Source of the DNA: Spirochaetaceae bacterium
GTDB taxonomy: Bacteria; Spirochaetota; Spirochaetia; B11-G9
DNA length: 6,146 bases
NCBI GenBank assembly: GCA_030600745.1
Contig: JAUVLL010000207.1
Span: 1 to 6,146 of the forward strand
Reading direction: 5' to 3'
Shown here: one piece after another, positions 1-5,672 of the stretch
Layout of the letters: each line of letters opens with the position of its first letter
How positions within the stretch are numbered: the stretch's first letter is position 1
Notes under the pieces: generated by a model
Database searches by the model: none
Told to the model about the DNA's origin: nothing
The model's input: only the letters and a program-made list of their open reading frames with translations
Position numbers and translations under genes: made by a program

Positions 1-919
1 CATTAACCAGTGCAAATCTTGCACTGTCAGTCCTGTATCTGCTGTGCCAGTCAACTCCGGGTACAAAGGCTGTTTCAGACCAAATTACTATATCCGGATT
101 TTCCTTAACAGCTTCCAGACTTAGATTACGTAGAGTTTTAAAATTCCGCTCATAGGCTCTTAACCCACCCTTCCAGGTGTCGGCATTATGCTGAATAAGA
201 GCAACCTTCCATTCAGGAGAATCAGAATAATCTGTCATTACCAGAAAACCGAATATCAAGTTCAGAATAACCAATCCACCATAAATATAACTTTCTATCC
301 TATGAACCATGAAGAAATCACTAAACCCGCTTATTCCTTTCTTAAGAGCATTACCAAGATAAGCAGAGGGTAAGATTACAAGAAAGGATACTCCCCACAC
401 CCCGGTAACCGAAGATATCTGAATAAAAGGCAGAACTGTTGCCAGCGTATAACCAATAATTCCATAGGAATAGCCCAGAAAACCCTTTGTACGAAGGTAT
501 TCGTAACCTATCCAGCATAAAGCCTGAATCAAATATCCATTTTTAGGAAATAATTTATCTGCAAGCTTTAATACCGGAAATAAAATAACAAAATAGGTCG
601 CATAAATAGTTGGAACTATTATAATTGCCAGTGGATGAAAAGTAGAAAGCCAGTAATTGAAAATTCCATAAGTAATAAAGCCATAGAAAGCCCCATAGGG
701 AATTATTGATTTCCAGCTGCTTGTGTGAATAACAATAAAAACCGGAATTATTGAAATAAATGCTATAGGGGCAATACCCCACCCGGACAATACACTGGGA
801 AATGCCAATGCAAATAATACTGAGGATAAAAACAGAAGCAGAAGCTCTACAGTTGCTTTCTTAAACCACGCTCCAAATCGATTTTCCTTTAAAATGCTTT
901 TAACACCTACAGAAGCCAC
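1..919 (-). CDS. lnt: Apolipoprotein N-acyltransferase (Lnt), N-terminal 306 residues, cut by window edge
   Basis: Lnt is the inner-membrane enzyme that adds the third acyl chain, from phospholipid, to the N-terminal cysteine of lipoproteins. Reading leftwards from a GTG at 919 gives 306 unbroken codons to the window edge. Residues 22-230 are a series of hydrophobic segments, with the family-like YEYLRTKGFLGYSYG near 139-153 and VTGVWGVSFL at 171-180. A nitrilase-type domain begins near 237 with WKVALIQHNAD. The motif PDIVIWSETA places the catalytic Glu at 282. The Lys and Cys of the triad lie outside the window; family members are about 500 residues, so roughly 60% is visible. The GTG is chosen because AGAGGA sits 6 nt upstream and the overlapping ATG at 921 runs into a stop after four codons. 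It starts 3 nt after the HU stop, so it is probably the third gene of an rpsT-HU-lnt operon. Confidence 0.93.
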   Translation of the reverse strand, partial: MASVGVKSILKENRFGAWFKKATVELLLLFLSSVLFALAFPSVLSGWGIAPIAFISIIPVFIVIHTSSWKSIIPYGAFYGFITYGIFNYWLSTFHPLAIIIVPTIYATYFVILFPVLKLADKLFPKNGYLIQALCWIGYEYLRTKGFLGYSYGIIGYTLATVLPFIQISSVTGVWGVSFLVILPSAYLGNALKKGISGFSDFFMVHRIESYIYGGLVILNLIFGFLVMTDYSDSPEWKVALIQHNADTWKGGLRAYERNFKTLRNLSLEAVKENPDIVIWSETAFVPGVDWHSRYRTDSARFALVN

Positions 920-922
920 ATA

Positions 923-1228
923 CTATCCTCTAAGATTCCAGGCAATTTCTTTCAGCTGTTTACCAGGTCTGAATACCGCAACTCCATGGGTATTAACCGG
1001 AACAATTTCTCCGGTCCGGGGATTACGGGCTTTCTCTCTCCCCTTTCTTGTACGAATTTCAAAAGTGCCGAAACCCCTCAGCTCTATAACCTGATCAGCA
1101 CTAAGAGCAGTCTTAAGATGATCAAACAGCTTATCAATTACTTTGTGAATATCAGCCCTGTCAATATCAAGCTCTTCATAGATACCATCAATAATGTCAG
1201 CCTTCGTAATCTTGTTTTCTGATTCCAT
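923..1228 (-). CDS. HU/IHF-family histone-like DNA-binding protein
   Basis: A small basic nucleoid protein of 101 residues that bends and compacts DNA as a dimer. The N-terminal part (ITKADIIDGIYEEL, residues 7-20) is the usual helix of the dimer core. The signature runs from RGFGTFEIRTRKGRE at 51-65, through ARNPRTGE at 67-74 with the DNA-intercalating Pro70, to VAVFRPGKQLK at 83-93. Length fits the family (about 90-105), with a short acidic N-terminal extension. It starts at ATG 1228 with GAGGAG about 10 nt upstream. It lies 21 nt after the S20 gene and 3 nt before lnt, all on the minus strand, so it is likely expressed from the rpsT promoter. Sequence alone does not separate an HU homodimer from an IHF-like subunit, so no symbol is given. 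The HU-S20 adjacency is also known in Borrelia (hbb-rpsT). Confidence 0.95.
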   Translation of the reverse strand: MESENKITKADIIDGIYEELDIDRADIHKVIDKLFDHLKTALSADQVIELRGFGTFEIRTRKGREKARNPRTGEIVPVNTHGVAVFRPGKQLKEIAWNLRG

Positions 1229-1249
1229 TTGCTGCTTACTCCTCTGTGC

Positions 1250-1516
1250 CTAAGCAGTCATGGAATTAAGGACCCTGTAAAGTCGGGATTTTTTTCTTGC
1301 AACGTTTTTTTTATGAAAAAGCCCCTTCCCTGCAGAAGTATCAAGGAGTTTAACAAGAGAAGTAAGTTCAGTACCTGCTTTCTCCTGGTCTTTTTCCTTC
1401 ACTGCTACTAAAAAACGTTTTTTTGCAGTTAAAATTGTGCTTTTTGTCATTCGATTCCGCATTCTTCTCGTTTCACTCTGTCTATGCCTTTTTGAAGCCT
1501 GATCTGTCTTTATCAA
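1250..1516 (-). CDS. rpsT: 30S ribosomal protein S20
   Basis: A very basic 88-residue protein that binds 16S rRNA early in 30S assembly. Family features are visible: an N-terminal SKRHRQSETRRMRNR block (8-22), helical middle, and the diagnostic AGKGLFHKKNVARKKSR (62-78), matching the family's usual AAKGLIHKNKAARxKS. Length is typical (85-90). The initiator is TTG at 1516, preceded by a perfect AGGAGG with 5 nt spacing. Alignment to the family also needs this start, because the next in-frame ATG (codon 19) would remove the conserved N-terminal basic block. E. coli rpsT likewise begins with UUG, and there the weak start takes part in autoregulation; whether that holds here is not shown. First gene of the leftward cluster with HU and lnt, behind a good sigma70-type promoter. 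Confidence 0.96.
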   Translation of the reverse strand: MIKTDQASKRHRQSETRRMRNRMTKSTILTAKKRFLVAVKEKDQEKAGTELTSLVKLLDTSAGKGLFHKKNVARKKSRLYRVLNSMTA

Positions 1517-1521
1517 TGTAT

Positions 1522-1527
1522 CCTCCT
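1522..1527 (-). promoter_or_regulatory. Shine-Dalgarno of rpsT deciding the TTG start
   Basis: AGGAGG on the minus strand, 5 nt before the TTG codon at 1516. It is the strongest ribosome binding site in the window and compensates for the weak start codon. Confidence 0.85.
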
Positions 1528-1563
1528 GGAATAATTTTCAATATAGTAACGACTTAGGCTAGG

Positions 1564-1592
1564 AAAATATCAAAATTACCGGTGTCTGTCAA
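1564..1592 (-). promoter_or_regulatory. Sigma70-type promoter of rpsT-HU-lnt
   Basis: On the minus strand a perfect -35 TTGACA (1592-1587) is followed by a 17-bp spacer and TATTTT (1569-1564, 4 of 6 matches to TATAAT). A start of transcription near 1557 is inferred, giving a leader of about 40 nt before the TTG of rpsT. No other gene between 1517 and 1788 needs this promoter. Predicted from consensus only. Confidence 0.75.
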
Positions 1593-1599
1593 GATAGCT

Positions 1600-1611
1600 A
1601 ATAGATCTATT
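1600..1611. repeat. 12-bp perfect palindrome upstream of the rpsT -35
   Basis: AATAGATCTATT is fully self-complementary and lies 8 bp upstream of the rpsT -35 box. It could be an operator or simply chance in AT-rich intergenic DNA. No second copy was noticed in the window. Confidence 0.3.
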
Positions 1612-1696
1612 TAATACATTTGTGTTAGATTTATTCGTGAAGCAATAAGGTTTTCTATACGTTTGCAACTTACATCTTAAATAAGGTAATTGAACG

Positions 1697-1771
1697 TTAA
1701 TCCGAGCTGTTGGAGGAATTATATTCATCCTGAAGATCATCATTCCAATCATCTCTATTTACCGTATTCAT
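1697..1771 (-). other. Possible 24-codon acidic small ORF, or -1 frame tail of ricT
   Basis: After the ricT stop the minus strand has a short frame from ATG 1771 to TAA 1697. Its peptide begins MNTVNRDDWNDDLQDEY and ends in a Ser/Asn-rich stretch; it is strongly acidic, with six Asp and one Glu against a single Arg. A GGA lies 6 nt before the ATG. The 12 nt GGAAATTTCATG around the start are identical to those at the M23 gene start. The same frame is open upstream back into the end of ricT, and is the -1 frame relative to it. It may therefore be a frameshifted C-terminal extension of RicT rather than a separate gene, or it may be noncoding. No family is recognised. Confidence 0.25.
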
Positions 1772-1788
1772 GAAATTTCCGCATAGCG

Positions 1789-2709
1789 TTACACTGTAAA
1801 AAAAGATTCTGAAATAGTCCACTTACCGGAATTATTCCTGATTAAATGTTCATTGGGAACTGTAAAAAACTGTCCTTCTGTTGAAACAACTGTAATCTTT
1901 TTAGTTATAACATTTACATCCAGAACTTTATACTGATCATCCCCCGATAAAATCCTGCTTCCTTCAGTTGGATACTTATGCTTCTCTTCCAGATAGAAAT
2001 CGTACTCATAGGATAAACAGCATAATAACCGGCCGCATGGACCCGATATTTTCATGGAATTCAGCGAAAGACTTTGTTCTTTAGCCATTTTAATCGATAC
2101 AGGCTTAAGTTTGTCAGTAACACCATGACAGCAGTAGGTCCTCCCGCAAACGGCAAGACCCCCTAGAACCCTGGATTCATCCCGTACACCAATCTGCCTA
2201 AGCTCAATACGCATTTTATAAATCGATACAAGATTTTTTACAAGTTCCCTGAAATCTACTCTGGAATCTGCAGTAAAAAAAAACAGGATTTTTGATTCCT
2301 CCAAGAGATAATGAGCAGATATTAGTTTCATGTCTAGTTTATGTTCTGCAATCAGTATCTTACAACGGTGTAAGGCTTCTTTTCCAAGTTCAAGATTGTC
2401 CTCATATTTAGAAAGATCTTTTTCGTTTGCTATCCTGATTATATCCTCAATATTATCTTTTTCAGATTGACATATACAACTTACAGGACCAGTTACAACT
2501 GCAAGATCCTTGCCGTATCGGGAGTTAACCAGAATAAAATCACCTCTTTTTACCTGATCCGCAGTCTCCATTCTACAAGTTTGGGTCTCACTCGACTGTA
2601 AAACCTTAACAGTACAGTAATATGAATCAGTATCCTCACAGCTTATATCAGTACAAAGATTCTTATTAGTAATTTCTTCATTTACCTGGTCATCTATATT
2701 GTCACTCAC
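1789..2709 (-). CDS. RicT/YaaT-like PSP1 domain protein
   Basis: A 306-residue PSP1-family protein. In Bacillus the homologue RicT (YaaT) works with RicA and RicF in a cytoplasmic Fe-S complex that assists RNase Y-dependent mRNA maturation. Visible hallmarks are ILFFFTADSRVDFRELVK (141-158), RIELRQIGVRDESRVLGG (167-184), CGRTYCCHG (188-196) and PVSIKMAKEQSLSLN (203-217). ISGPCGRLLCCLSYE follows at 221-235. Cys188, 193, 194, 225, 230 and 231 are the conserved cluster-type cysteines. The N-terminal ~30 residues are acidic and variable, and residues 32-76 are a diverged form of the usual N-terminal PSP1 part. The start is GTG at 2709, with GGGAG 7 nt upstream. It follows the DUF327 gene by 29 nt as the last gene of the M23-bactofilin operon. 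RicA and RicF genes are not in the window. Runs of nine T (2283-2275) and seven T (1804-1798) in the coding strand are notable. Confidence 0.92.
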   Translation of the reverse strand: MSDNIDDQVNEEITNKNLCTDISCEDTDSYYCTVKVLQSSETQTCRMETADQVKRGDFILVNSRYGKDLAVVTGPVSCICQSEKDNIEDIIRIANEKDLSKYEDNLELGKEALHRCKILIAEHKLDMKLISAHYLLEESKILFFFTADSRVDFRELVKNLVSIYKMRIELRQIGVRDESRVLGGLAVCGRTYCCHGVTDKLKPVSIKMAKEQSLSLNSMKISGPCGRLLCCLSYEYDFYLEEKHKYPTEGSRILSGDDQYKVLDVNVITKKITVVSTEGQFFTVPNEHLIRNNSGKWTISESFFTV

Positions 2710-2738
2710 AGTAGAACTCCCGAGTTATTTCTTTTTGA

Positions 2739-3224
2739 TTATTTAAGAAGATTAACGATAAGACCATTGATTTCCTCTATTTTTTCCAGTATATACAGTT
2801 TATCTGACTGATTCTGCAAAATACCTGCCGCCAGACGTTCAAGTTTTTCATCCACCACCCTGATTATGGTATACCTTTTCTGTTTTTTCAATGGATTAAA
2901 GTTTGCTCCGGCTGTTGTCTCAGTTTTTAAAGAATTTTTTACTACAAATCTAAGAAATCGGGATACAGCACCTTTATAATTCTTAATATTATCAAGAGTT
3001 GGAACCTCTTTTAATGCTTCTCCTGCTTTGTGAATATCATCCAATAATTCTTCAAGATCAAGATTAGAGTAATCTATGGAATCAAGACCGTCAATTCTCT
3101 TTGTGTCTATATCCAGAATTGAAGAAAAAGAATGCGTTTCAAATTCATTTTTATCTACTTTTTTCCTGTCGGTTCCAGTATTCTTCCTTCTGTATGATCT
3201 ATTTGAAGCACCAATTTTCTCCAT
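2739..3224 (-). CDS. DUF327 (YaaR-like) protein
   Basis: A 161-residue soluble protein of the DUF327/YaaR family, for which I know no established biochemical role. The family core covers about residues 56-161: LDLEELLDDIHKAGEALK (55-72), then PTLDNIKNYKGAVSRFLRFV (75-94), a basic KKQKRYTIIRVVDEKLERLA (113-132) and the C-terminal helix LEKIEEINGLIVNLL (146-160). The first ~45 residues are polar and lysine/arginine-rich, and probably disordered. The ATG overlaps the stop of the bactofilin gene (TAATG, one shared base) with only a weak GGA nearby, so translation is probably coupled to the upstream gene. In Bacillus subtilis yaaR lies close to yaaT; here the two homologues are direct neighbours, which supports a functional link. 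Confidence 0.88.
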   Translation of the reverse strand: MEKIGASNRSYRRKNTGTDRKKVDKNEFETHSFSSILDIDTKRIDGLDSIDYSNLDLEELLDDIHKAGEALKEVPTLDNIKNYKGAVSRFLRFVVKNSLKTETTAGANFNPLKKQKRYTIIRVVDEKLERLAAGILQNQSDKLYILEKIEEINGLIVNLLK

Positions 3225-3664
3225 TAGATTCCGATATTTACAGGATTATACCTTTCCAGTCCTTCCCCTTTAATGGAATCAGAAGAATTATTCAAATTAA
3301 GAGAACCAGAGAGTTCATCTGTACATGCTATCATACAAAAACCGTTAAGTATTACACCATCTTCAGAAATTAATCGTGGGGTGGAAACATTACCAATAAG
3401 CATTCCTGTCGATAAAATAACTACCTTCTCTTTACAAACAATATCACCCTTAACAACTCCGCCAATTACTACAGTATCTGCAGTAATTGTACACTCAGCT
3501 CTACCATTCTTCCCGATTAATACTTTTCCATCAGCTATAATGGTTCCAATAAAATCACCATCTATCCGGAGCAAGCCTTTGAGCTCAAGATCCCCGACAA
3601 ATTTGGTTCTCTCTCCAACAATAGAATTTATAAATACACCGTTTTTTCCAAGATGATCAATCAT
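3224..3664 (-). CDS. Bactofilin (polymer-forming cytoskeletal protein, CcmA-like)
   Basis: Bactofilins assemble without nucleotide into beta-helical filaments that place cell-wall enzymes at curved or growing zones. This 146-residue protein has the short-repeat beta-helix core from about residue 14 to 111: NSIVGERTKFVGDLELKG (13-30), LRIDGDFIGTI (32-42), then turns marked by GKVLIGKNGR, ADTVVIGGVVKGDI and TPRLISEDGVILNG. Spacing of the hydrophobic and glycine positions fits the DUF583 fold. The C-terminal ~35 residues are polar and Ser/Asn-rich, as is common for bactofilin tails. Start ATG 3664 has only a distant AGGA (12 nt). It follows the M23 peptidase gene by 39 nt. Bactofilin-M23 linkage is a known shape-determining arrangement, as in Helicobacter pylori ccmA with csd1. 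Confidence 0.92.
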   Translation of the reverse strand: MIDHLGKNGVFINSIVGERTKFVGDLELKGLLRIDGDFIGTIIADGKVLIGKNGRAECTITADTVVIGGVVKGDIVCKEKVVILSTGMLIGNVSTPRLISEDGVILNGFCMIACTDELSGSLNLNNSSDSIKGEGLERYNPVNIGI

Positions 3665-3703
3665 GTTTATCTTTTTTCCTAATGAAGTATATAATATTCT
3701 GTT

Positions 3704-4732
3704 TTAACGGATACCGGAATTAATATCAAGAAACCGTAATGGATCAACAACCTGAGAACCTATTCTAACTTCAAAATGAAGATGCTGACCCGTTGATAAA
3801 CCGGTATTACCCATAGTACCAATCTTCTGCCCCTGGGTAACTGTATCACCTTCTTTAATAAAAACCTTGTCCATATGAGCATATTTTGTACTATACCCAT
3901 ACGAATGACGTATTACTACATAGTTACCAAATCCCATCGCATCATACATTCTTTCCACAACCTTACCATTAGCAGCAGCTACAATAGGGACACCTCTCCG
4001 GTAAGAGGCTATATCTATTCCCTTATGAAGATACCACTGACCGGTAAAAGGGTGTATTTCCGGTCCAAAATAATTAGTAATACGACCAACAACACCCGAA
4101 CCCACCGGCCAGGCTGTGGGAAGATCAGCCAGGAGATCTCCCTGAGAAGCAAAAATATCCGTTACCATTTCCAGAGATTTTCCTGATTCGCTCAATAAGG
4201 ATTTCAGTCCCTGTAGATCTGTTATCTCCTTCAATGTGCCGCTTTCCTGTTCCTCAATATTATAAAAGGTAGCTAAATCGCCATCTGCATTATCACTGTT
4301 GTTATTACTATTTGAGTCAATCCCGAGAATACCCAAAGTACTGCTTAGAGATGATTCAAAACCCCTTGAAACCTTTCGTAACTCATTGACTTCATCACGC
4401 ATAATCTCAAGACTGGAACTTGTAGCCTGAAGAGCGTTGGTTTTTGTAATAAGCTGCCTGGAAAGACCACTAAAACGGGTGCTGAAAATAAAAAAAACCA
4501 GAATAATACCGGTAAGAAGAAATCCAATAAATACAAGAGAAAATACAGAAATTTTAAAATTAAGTACTTTTTTCTCTGAGTGAGGAATCAACATTATAGT
4601 AAGCCGCTGCCGGCCCAAAATCATAACACTGTTAAAGAGATCAGCAATAACAGAACCAAACCTTTTTAGGTGTTTTATAAAAAAATTCAAAACAATATTC
4701 TCAACTTTTTTATAATTTCGAGCCGACGACAT
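3704..4732 (-). CDS. Membrane-anchored M23/LytM-type peptidoglycan endopeptidase
   Basis: A 342-residue, zinc-dependent cell-wall hydrolase predicted to cut peptide crosslinks in the periplasm. Residues 1-60 are basic and predicted cytoplasmic, 61-84 form a single transmembrane segment, and about 86-130 look like coiled coil. An Asn/Asp/Ser-rich linker covers 139-151. The C-terminal LytM domain starts near 207 (AWPVGSGVVGRITNYFG). Zinc ligands are His236 and Asp240 (HKGID) and His319 (HLH, 317-319); catalytic histidines are His286 (YAHMD) and His317. All expected active-site residues are present, so it should be active rather than an EnvC-like degenerate form. The start ATG 4732 has GGAGG 7 nt upstream. 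It is first in the operon with bactofilin, DUF327 and RicT, behind a strong promoter. The bactofilin probably positions it, by analogy with H. pylori Csd proteins. Confidence 0.94.
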   Translation of the reverse strand: MSSARNYKKVENIVLNFFIKHLKRFGSVIADLFNSVMILGRQRLTIMLIPHSEKKVLNFKISVFSLVFIGFLLTGIILVFFIFSTRFSGLSRQLITKTNALQATSSSLEIMRDEVNELRKVSRGFESSLSSTLGILGIDSNSNNNSDNADGDLATFYNIEEQESGTLKEITDLQGLKSLLSESGKSLEMVTDIFASQGDLLADLPTAWPVGSGVVGRITNYFGPEIHPFTGQWYLHKGIDIASYRRGVPIVAAANGKVVERMYDAMGFGNYVVIRHSYGYSTKYAHMDKVFIKEGDTVTQGQKIGTMGNTGLSTGQHLHFEVRIGSQVVDPLRFLDINSGIR

Positions 4733-4756
4733 GAAATTTCCTCCAACAAATGAATT

Positions 4757-4785
4757 AGAATACCATTATGCTAAAAAATTGTCAA
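4757..4785 (-). promoter_or_regulatory. Sigma70-type promoter of the M23-bactofilin-DUF327-ricT operon
   Basis: On the minus strand a perfect TTGACA (4785-4780), 17-bp spacer and TATTCT (4762-4757). The predicted transcript starts near 4750, leaving a leader of only about 18 nt that still includes the GGAGG of the M23 gene. Predicted from consensus only. Confidence 0.75.
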
Positions 4786-4791
4786 ATGTAA

Positions 4792-4820
4792 TTGACGACA
4801 CCATTACTTCGTGATACTGT
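4792..4820 (+). promoter_or_regulatory. Sigma70-type promoter of tatD-dus
   Basis: TTGACG (4792-4797, 5 of 6), 17-bp spacer, then TACTGT (4815-4820). The -10 is weak but preceded by TG one base upstream (4812-4813), an extended -10 feature. Transcription is inferred to start near 4827, about 57 nt before the ATG of tatD. Confidence 0.6.
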
Positions 4821-4830
4821 TTCACATAGT

Positions 4831-4846
4831 CTGTTTCTGAGAACAG
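4831..4846 (+). promoter_or_regulatory. Inverted repeat in the tatD leader
   Basis: CTGTTTCTGAGAACAG has arms CTGTT/AACAG around six bases, just downstream of the predicted tatD start of transcription (about +5 to +20). It could be a protein-binding operator or a weak RNA hairpin. The pattern CTGT-N8-ACAG equals the core of the E. coli LexA box, but may be chance. Confidence 0.35.
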
Positions 4847-4883
4847 AATAAATTAACAAATCTTTACCTTATTGGAAAATCTT

Positions 4884-5657
4884 ATGAAGCTATTTGATAC
4901 TCATGCACACATAGGACTAATAACAGAAGATCCTATTGACCAGCTGATAATTACCCAGGAAGCAAAGCAGGAAGGAATTGCTCATATACTTAGTATCTGC
5001 AATAATCTGCCGGACTTCTTTCAGGTTTACCAAAATCTTTCAACAGCAACACATATATATCATAGTATCGGTGTTTCACCCTCAGAAGTTACCCATCCAG
5101 GCAGGGATTGGGAAATTAAAATTGAAAAGGGATTGAAACTTGACCGAATTGTATCTATTGGAGAGATTGGTCTGGATTATTACAGAAAATTTGGAAATAA
5201 AGATGCCCAGATAGAATTATTTATAAGACAGCTGGAACTCGCACACCAATTTGATCTTCCAGTAGTTATCCATAACAGAGAAGCCGGTAGAGATGTAATA
5301 GATATTCTTAAAGATAAACTGCCTCCAAAAGGTGGTGTTCTCCACTGTTATTCGGAAGATTGGGATTTTGCCAGGGAAGCCCTCGAATTAAATCTCTATA
5401 TCTCATTTGCAGGGAATGTAACCTACAGAAATGCACGTAATCTGCATGAAACGGCTAAAAACATGCCTCTGGACAGAATGCTTATTGAATCGGAAAGCCC
5501 CTTTATGGTGCCTTCTGCCTATAGAGGAAAAAGAAATAAACCAGCTTATCTAAAGGCAACTGCTGAATTCATTGCAGAGCTTAGAGGAGAAGATCTGGAG
5601 GAAGTTTGTTCCACACTTTATAACAACAGTCTTCGTTTCTTTGGATTGGAATCTTAA
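4884..5657 (+). CDS. TatD-family metal-dependent hydrolase
   Basis: A 257-residue TIM-barrel metallohydrolase of the TatD group; characterised members are DNases/3'-5' exonucleases, but the substrate here is unknown. Metal-site motifs are DTHAH (5-9, His7 and His9), GEIGLDYY (93-100, Glu94), VVIHNRE (127-133, His130) and VLHCYS (152-157, His154). The last-strand motif, usually ETD(S/A)P, is here ESESP (202-206): the invariant-type Asp is Glu204. The usual GxHPH-like segment reads GVSPSEV (63-69). Length is normal (about 255-265). An upstream in-frame TTG at 4872 exists, but ATG 4884 fits the family's usual beginning and has a GGA 7 nt upstream. It is divergent from the M23 operon and followed after 15 nt by a dus gene. 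Confidence 0.92.
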   Translation: MKLFDTHAHIGLITEDPIDQLIITQEAKQEGIAHILSICNNLPDFFQVYQNLSTATHIYHSIGVSPSEVTHPGRDWEIKIEKGLKLDRIVSIGEIGLDYYRKFGNKDAQIELFIRQLELAHQFDLPVVIHNREAGRDVIDILKDKLPPKGGVLHCYSEDWDFAREALELNLYISFAGNVTYRNARNLHETAKNMPLDRMLIESESPFMVPSAYRGKRNKPAYLKATAEFIAELRGEDLEEVCSTLYNNSLRFFGLES

Positions 5658-5672
5658 ACAGTAAATACAACT

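Noticed and set aside
894..1222. Plus-strand open frames over the HU gene
   Set aside because: They are antisense shadows of a well-recognised HU gene, with no ribosome binding sites or protein-family features.
1304..1314. A AAA AAC slippery heptamer in the rpsT coding strand (CAT AAA AAA AAC)
   Set aside because: It encodes the conserved HKKN of S20, is expected in a lysine-rich protein with AT-rich codons, and a shift would destroy an essential protein with no useful alternative frame seen.
1712..1731. Hairpin-like AGGAATTATATTCATCCT as terminator after ricT
   Set aside because: The stem is short and bulged, AT-rich, and not followed by a T-run on the minus strand.
1769..1780. Identical 12-mer (GGAAATTTCATG on the minus strand) at 1780-1769 and 4741-4730
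   Set aside because: About one or two 12-base repeats are expected by chance in a window of this size; the coincidence with two possible start codons is noted under the small ORF but is not evidence on its own.
3076..3656. Plus-strand open frames over DUF327 and bactofilin, including one of 127 codons
   Set aside because: Shadows of conserved minus-strand genes; their sequences look like reverse-complement artefacts and match no family.
4872..4883. Earlier TTG start for the TatD gene
   Set aside because: No ribosome binding site before it, and TatD proteins normally begin a few residues before the DTHxH motif, which fits the ATG at 4884.
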